A stretch of DNA of 26,477 nt, taken from positions 176,268 to 202,744 of the forward strand of contig NW_014577328.1 in assembly GCF_000485595.1 (NCBI RefSeq). Direction: 5' to 3'. Below, in pieces: positions 22,286-26,477 of the stretch. The translations under genes were made by a program, and so were the position numbers. Every line of letters starts with the position of its first letter. Position 1 is the stretch's first letter. The DNA comes from Priapulus caudatus. Its lineage: Eukaryota > Priapulida > Priapulimorpha > Priapulimorphida > Priapulidae. The notes beneath the pieces are model-generated. The model saw only the letters and a list, made by a program, of their open reading frames with translations. It did no database searches and was not told the origin of the DNA.

Positions 22286-22293
22286 TGACGTCA
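22286..22293. promoter_or_regulatory. CRE-like palindrome TGACGTCA
   Basis: A perfect 8 bp cAMP-response-element palindrome inside the presumed last intron of the minus-strand gene. A single 8-mer is weak evidence of function; it is recorded only because a second perfect copy lies at 19278. Confidence 0.15.
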
Positions 22294-22446
22294 CGAGATA
22301 CCGTGAGGCAGTGTGCTCGGGCAATGATGTGAGTTACATACATGCAGTGTATACGAGGTGCAATGTGAGTAAGAGTTGATGTGAGTGAGGATTGATGCGA
22401 GTTGCAATTCACTTTTATGGGTGTGGTAGCTAGTATGACGGAATAC

Positions 22447-22574
22447 CTTTACAATCGGAATCGCTGCAGTGCTTGAACATATCGAAATCATCCAGCCTGC
22501 CCTCCGCCCGGCAACCAATACAGTATTTCCGACGGAAGCCCATATATACAATCAACTTACGCAGGCATGGAAAT
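22447..22574 (-). CDS. DC-STAMP-domain gene, exon with first half of RING-like cluster
   Basis: Starts after acceptor TTCATAG (AG at 22576-22575) and ends before donor AAAG|GTATTC (GT at 22446-22445). Its 128 nt are 1 + 42 codons + 1. The previous exon ends CA and this one begins A, restoring a CAA codon, so the phases agree. The reading is FPCLRKLIVYMGFRRKY, then CIGCRAEGRLDDFDMFKHC, then SDSDCKG: a CxxC, 14 residues, then C-x4-C. In DCST1/DCST2/sneaky/SPE-42 proteins a similar cluster follows the last membrane segment at the C-terminus, in the cytoplasm, and ends with a CKGxYCxxC-like stretch; the break before that stretch fits an intron here. No stop or frameshift is visible in this exon. 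Confidence 0.8.
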
Positions 22575-22739
22575 CTATGAACGATACCGAATACCATTAG
22601 GATTATAGATTTATAATAGCAAGCGACAAAACGGCATATCTTATGTAGCATGTCTTATCAAGCAATCTTTGCGATGCATATTTTACTGTACTCATAATAA
22701 AAACCGATATTATGAAGCAACCATTAAAGACATCACTCA

Positions 22740-22840
22740 ACGTATATGCGTGCATGCGTGCGCACATGTGTGCGTACATGCCAAGTTGTGCGTTGTAAGT
22801 ACACGCTTGCGTGCATGCGTGCGTACGTGCGTGTGTGCGG
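22740..22840 (+). repeat. Alternating purine-pyrimidine TGCG/TGCA tract
   Basis: Two runs of GTGCGTGCATGCGTGCG-type sequence at about 22747-22783 and 22801-22838. This is a candidate Z-DNA-forming stretch. It lies within the 278 bp intron of the minus-strand gene, immediately downstream (transcript sense) of the 22853 donor. Confidence 0.7.
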
Positions 22841-22852
22841 ACTAGCACTCAC

Positions 22853-22946
22853 TGGGCGACTAGGCGGGATCGAATGCTTATCTTCTCTACGGTTTTGTTC
22901 ATCTCGTGCGCTCTTCGCATTTGCCGTCGCATAAACTTCACTAAAC
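22853..22946 (-). CDS. DC-STAMP-domain gene, basic linker exon
   Basis: Acceptor TTGTTTCTGCAG (AG at 22948-22947), donor CCCA|GTGAGT (GT at 22852-22851); both are close to consensus. The 94 nt are 2 + 30 codons + 2. The preceding exon ends with a single G and this one begins GT, giving Gly. The reading is LVKFMRRQMRRAHEM, then NKTVEKISIRSRLVA. This strongly basic cytoplasmic stretch is what follows the LYN..L..R motif in DC-STAMP-family proteins, before the RING-like cluster. The open frame, both splice sites and the phases on either side all agree, which makes chance unlikely although the exon is short. Confidence 0.82.
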
Positions 22947-23095
22947 CTGCAGAAACAACATTTGTTATCCATATACTAACGCTTTGTAGCTCGGAGAAAT
23001 ACAAAATGGCCGTTTACCTACTCAAAGCGAACTGTGATTAGTATTATTAGTATGCTGTAAATTCGGTAGCAATAATTTCTTATGATGTTTATGTA

Positions 23096-23253
23096 CCGTA
23101 TTTACTCGTGTATAAAAAACATGCGTGTATAAGTCGCACCCAATATTTTGCTTTGAAAAGTTGGTACACACATTGGTACATTTTGATTTTTGATTGATTT
23201 TTTTTTACTAAAGTTGTGTACAAAAAACTGCGATTATATACGAGTAAATACGA
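23096..23253. mobile_element. MITE with TA target duplication, ~158 bp
   Basis: Terminal inverted repeats CGTATTTACTCGTGTATA (23097-23114) and TATATACGAGTAAATACG (23235-23252) match at 17 of 18 positions. TA lies directly outside at 23094-23095 and 23254-23255, as for Tc1/mariner-type insertion. The word GTATAAGTCGCACCC inside the left end resembles common animal MITEs with a GTATAAG(T/C)CGCACC start. It has no coding capacity. It sits in the intron between the 23905 and 22946 exons of the minus-strand gene. Confidence 0.8.
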
Positions 23254-23904
23254 TAGATAGCTAAGCGCGTGAATGAATAACTTTATTATCAGAAAAAAAC
23301 AAGTCTTGAAGAAGTATCTAATACATTTGAAAATGATTGCAAAATGGCATTTTAATTCAAACTTTCACGAAATAGCCTAGCTAAGCCCTCCGGAAAGATT
23401 ATTATCTATAGAAAAGCTGAGACCACATCGATACATCACTAGACAGCGTTGGACAACAACAGATATGACTACTGAGACAAATGTAATATAATTCTACAAT
23501 TGATAGATGTGGAATTAAATCATAACTACGAGGCACGAGAAGAAAGTACGCTTGGATAAAAATGAACGATATATCCGGACGACATTTTAGATAATTCAGG
23601 CCGTTCGTCGCTATATTACAATTTTACCTTTTCACAGAACAGTAAGAACCTGAACATTTTATGAATACGAGCAATTTTTAAAGCGTCAGTTACCTCTGTA
23701 TGCCTAGCGATATTAGACGTTTAATATATGGAAGCAGAAATAGATTCACCTGAATGCATTTGGAAGCTCAGAGAACCAACCTTTGCAAGCACGTTTTGTG
23801 TCTAGTTTTACTATAACTCCTGCCGCCTTTATTACGGTAGTATATGAATAATAGTGCGTAATGGGTGATAAATTACTTTGAGTAAACTAGAACATACAAC
23901 ACAC

Positions 23905-24086
23905 CTCCGCGGCGCTGTAGTATGTGATTGTACAACCAGACGGCCCGCTCCTTCTCTCGACGTGGATAATAGCTGGCGCACACCGTGTGTCGTAGCCGTA
24001 ACCCATACGATTCACACACGAGCATGGTCAGGTAGATGCCCAGCAAAATGCCTACAACACGATATCGACAACGTACCAAGGATACA
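23905..24086 (-). CDS. DC-STAMP-domain gene, exon with last membrane segment and REK motif
   Basis: The minus strand reads CRYRVVGILLGIYLTMLVC (hydrophobic, membrane-spanning), then ESYGLRLRHTVCASYYP, then RREKERAVWLYNHILQRR. The order membrane helix, YGLRLR, CA-x-(F/Y)-YP-x-REK-x-R and LYN-x-x-L-x-R is the signature I associate with the end of the DC-STAMP domain (DCST1, DCST2, sneaky, SPE-42/49), membrane proteins needed for sperm function or cell fusion. The donor is CGGAG|GTGTGT (GT at 23904-23903), phase 1. The acceptor is uncertain: CATAG gives a start at 24086, and GTTGTAG gives a start at 24051. Alignment of the membrane segment favours the longer form. Earlier exons are not securely found; DCST proteins are several hundred residues, so most of the gene lies to the right. 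Confidence 0.82.
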
Positions 24087-24089
24087 CTA

Positions 24090-25184
24090 TGGTTAGCACA
24101 CGAAAACAGTAAAAACGCCGAAAGCTTAACGATGAAACGATGCAATGTAGTGCGTTATGTTTGTACTAAGGATAATGTCGTCAGAAAGAGTACAACGCAA
24201 CAACGTTGCTAGCAAGAGTACAACGCTACAACGCTAAATCACTGAACACGACCCCAAAACAATGTTTGAACGCTACATCAATACAATATAGTGTTATAAT
24301 GTTATACAATATAATGTTATATTTTTACTGAGCCTCGAGCGGCCAGCAAGAGTGAAACGCAACACCGTTAACGTTGCCATGGTATATCGCTACAACGCTA
24401 AAACCCCTAAAGCATTGTAACGCTAAATAAAACGCCACAGTGTTACGACACGTTACAAGAAGCCTCATCGTTACAGAAGCTAAAATATTACATAACCAAA
24501 CGTGCTACAGTGTGTTCTTGCTAAATCACCAAGAATTGCGTAGGAATTACACGTGTAACAGTTGTAGACTATGTAATTCGCACTAAGGAAAACTGCAGAT
24601 TCTATATGCCTGAGAAAGCCACGATCGAACACAAATGAATATCGTCCATATTTAGATGCCACTCAACAGCTCGAATTCGTCTCCATTAATTATTCATAAC
24701 GCTTCTCTGACTTCCACGAGCACATCAGTTTTTTGTTCGCCACGAATGGTGATTTCACATTGCCAAATTAAAAACTAATGCGAGCAAAACGAATTCGTTT
24801 GCCCATATTTTTTTCGAGATGAACGGTGTTAGTTGTATTCTCGCCCCCCGTTTGCGTTAAAGTGTACATTTTAGATTTCATAAAAGTTGTCAAAATTGGT
24901 TCGTGATTTTGATACGGCTTCGCCAAATGAAATCACACAGCAGAATTTTTTCCGAGCGCGCTTCGCGGCTCTGATATTAGATTTCCTTTGTATGGTCGAA
25001 GTGCGATTACTATCCCGTATAGTTTCACGAGGTTTCCACGAAGTTAGCTTACGGTTTAATTTACTTGCGCGGAAATAATGTGCTCTCCGGTTTATCACTT
25101 AACATTAGCGAACGTTAAAACTCTCCCGTTGTGACTCACCTATCGTTTTGTATTTCTCAATGTCTGGCTTGTTAGGGTCGGGAA
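24090..25184. other. Upstream intronic or intergenic sequence, minor repeats
   Basis: No secure gene. Contains the TACAACGC repeats (listed separately) and a tentative minus-strand exon at 24701-24774, discussed in the findings. Open frames at about 24871-25098 on both strands have no recognisable domain. Confidence 0.4.
24187..24440 (+). repeat. Imperfect TACAACGCTA-type repeats
   Basis: AGAGTACAACGCAACAACG (24187-24205) recurs 28 bases on as AGAGTACAACGCTACAACG (24215-24233). A related pair, AGAGTGAAACGCAACACCG and CGCTACAACGCTAAAAC, follows at about 24350-24405. Between them an AT-rich doublet (ACAATATAGTGTTATAATG / ACAATATAATGTTAT) lies at about 24283-24320. Confidence 0.65.
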
Positions 25185-25543
25185 ACTTCCAAAAACTCGC
25201 AACGAAGACGGCACATATACAACCACAGAATCTACCTCCGAGCGCGGCAGCGGTCCGGTATCACAGCCTATGCGTGTACCTGCAAGTGAAGCAGTGGCAA
25301 AGAGAGGACGCAGACATGTCCATAGAGCAATGAGAATGGAAAGTCAGAGATACCGAAGTTGTCCCAATTACGACCGACTTGCCACCTGCACCGCAATCCC
25401 TGCTGCAGTTGATTAGGTGCAACTGTGTGTCGGACTGTAACAGTTTGCGATGCACCTGCCGCAAAAACAGCATGCACTGCTCCCCAGCCTGTGGCCAATG
25501 CAAAGGGTCTGCATGCACCAATACCGACGAGCCAATTAATTGA
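25185..25543 (+). pseudogene. CXC-type cysteine-rich protein, 3' coding fragment, copy 2 (one in-frame stop)
   Basis: Reads FQKLATKTAHIQPQNLPPS, then VYLQVKQWQREDADMSIEQ, a TGA at 25331-25333, then EWKVRDTEVVP, TTDLPPAPQSLLQLI and the cysteine cluster RCNCVSDCNSLRCTC / RKNSMHCSPACGQC / KGSACTN, ending at TGA 25541-25543. The frame is continuous apart from the single TGA, where copy 1 has TGG (Trp). The nine cysteines of the cluster, C-x-C-x3-C-x4-C-x-C-x6-C-x3-C-x2-C-x4-C, resemble the metal-binding CXC module of tesmin/TSO1. The 5' part of the coding region is missing. Function is unknown; the family is likely associated with mobile DNA, which is inference. Confidence 0.7.
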
Positions 25544-26389
25544 TTATGACAACGAGGATGAGTAATGTTAACATATGAGCGCAGAAGTCAGGTCTCCCAA
25601 GCATGACATTTGAACTGCTATCCATGGAACAAATAGACGACTTTGGCGGTGTTTTAGCGAGAACAATAGAAAGCAGTGTTTGTGGCCCGCGATTCTACTT
25701 TGAATAACAAAAGACATGTGTACCAGAACGAGTCAGTACAATCGATGAGTTTTACTATATTGCGCGCGCATTAGAGAACAATAGAAAGTAGTGTTTGTGG
25801 CCCGCCAATCTGCTTTGAATAACAAAAGACACCAGAACGAGTCAGAGCAATGGATTGCAGTCTGCTGTTTCTGATGCGCGCCAACGCGATAATGTTTTCG
25901 AAATGTCACTCATGCACTACTACTTGCACAAGGTTTGAATAACAAGTGTCATATTTTAAGAAATGTTATTTTTTTGTATTTGTTTTGTATTTATTAATAC
26001 AGATTAAAGCTATTTAACCATCCATAATAGTTGTTTTTCTTGGTTTCGAGCAAAATGGCTCGATTTCTGGCGATATAATCACGGAAAACAACAACTTCCG
26101 GTTTAGAGCCTCGTTTTCATGTTGCAGGAGAAAGCGAGTTAGCGGTGAGTCCCATTTGGAGATGTTCCCCTGCTTAGATCCTTAAAGACTTTTAGTATGT
26201 TTATTTAGAGGTTTATTCTAACTGGTTAATGATGAAAAAGCTTCTTTTGCAATTAGTACCAGGTCGAATCAGCTCATCGAGCAACCAAAAATCGCAGGTC
26301 TGCGCTAGGCGTGAGTATCGCTTCACCTCTGCAGCCGCTAGAGATTTCGGACCGCTGTCACGCAGCCTCGCGTGAAATGGCTTCAGTTA

Positions 26390-26455
<66 letters not shown>
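25185..26455 (+). repeat. Dispersed ~1.3 kb repeat, copy 2
   Basis: Direct repeat of 16130-17410. The (TC)n tract at 26394-26455 closes it, after which the two copies diverge (CCCCCCCGTGTTG here, GCCCAAGGCTG in copy 1). Copy starts are 9,055 bases apart. The intervening sequence has no reverse transcriptase or integrase, and the ends lack TG..CA, so these are not LTRs of one element. Confidence 0.9.
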
Positions 26456-26458
<3 letters not shown>

Positions 26459-26477
26459 CCCCCGTGTTGTGCTTCTT

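Noticed and set aside
16130-26455. The two 1.3 kb direct repeats as LTRs of one retrotransposon
   Set aside because: No TG..CA ends, no primer-binding site or polypurine tract at the inner ends, no gag/pol between them, and each contains coding sequence plus a (TC)n end.

Overview
This is a repeat-dominated eukaryotic (metazoan, most likely invertebrate) window. The clues are phase-compatible spliceosomal introns, long (AC)n, (TC)n and (GA)n microsatellites, a TA-flanked MITE, a LINE-like 3' tail, satellite arrays, and two broken copies of a cysteine-rich protein that I know only from dispersed invertebrate gene families. I cannot name the species. Single-base indels between repeat copies and inside exons suggest a lightly polished long-read assembly, so frameshifts here should not automatically be read as biology.

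Layout. (1) 1-2745: forward, noisy copies of a ~540 bp satellite. (2) 2746-4850: low-copy sequence with unrecognised open frames. (3) ~4850-7560: very degenerate forward copies of the same satellite. (4) 7560-8945: no gene seen. (5) ~8945-13402: a composite symmetrical structure in which a clean reverse-oriented 540 bp array (9443-12490) lies between inverted blocks of a ~45/90 bp minisatellite; the right block is split by a small LINE-like insertion with a 5 bp target duplication. (6) 13403-15590: mostly unremarkable, with a foldback (MITE-like) element at about 14640-14945. (7) 15590-16100: polypurine GGA minisatellite with an embedded repeated module. (8) 16103-17410 and 25185-26455: two direct copies of a ~1.3 kb segment carrying the 3' end of a CXC-type cysteine-rich coding sequence and ending in a (TC)n tract. 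(9) 17411-20490: microsatellites and no recognised gene. (10) 20496-21435: a ~0.94 kb (CCTCA)n pentamer array whose 386-codon open frame is an artefact. (11) 21492-24086, minus strand: the 3' end of a split protein-coding gene.

The most informative result is that minus-strand gene. Three short exons (24086/24051-23905, 22946-22853, 22574-22447) join with matching splice phases. They encode a transmembrane segment, a YGLRLR...FYP-like REK...LYN motif, a basic linker and the first half of a RING-like cysteine cluster. That is the C-terminal architecture of DC-STAMP-domain proteins (DCST1/DCST2, Drosophila sneaky, C. elegans SPE-42/SPE-49), membrane proteins of sperm function and gamete fusion. 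A probable last exon (about 21599-21492) supplies the second half of the cluster and a DPVDY tail, but only if two single-base losses are assumed. The N-terminal exons are not recognised here and would lie to the right.
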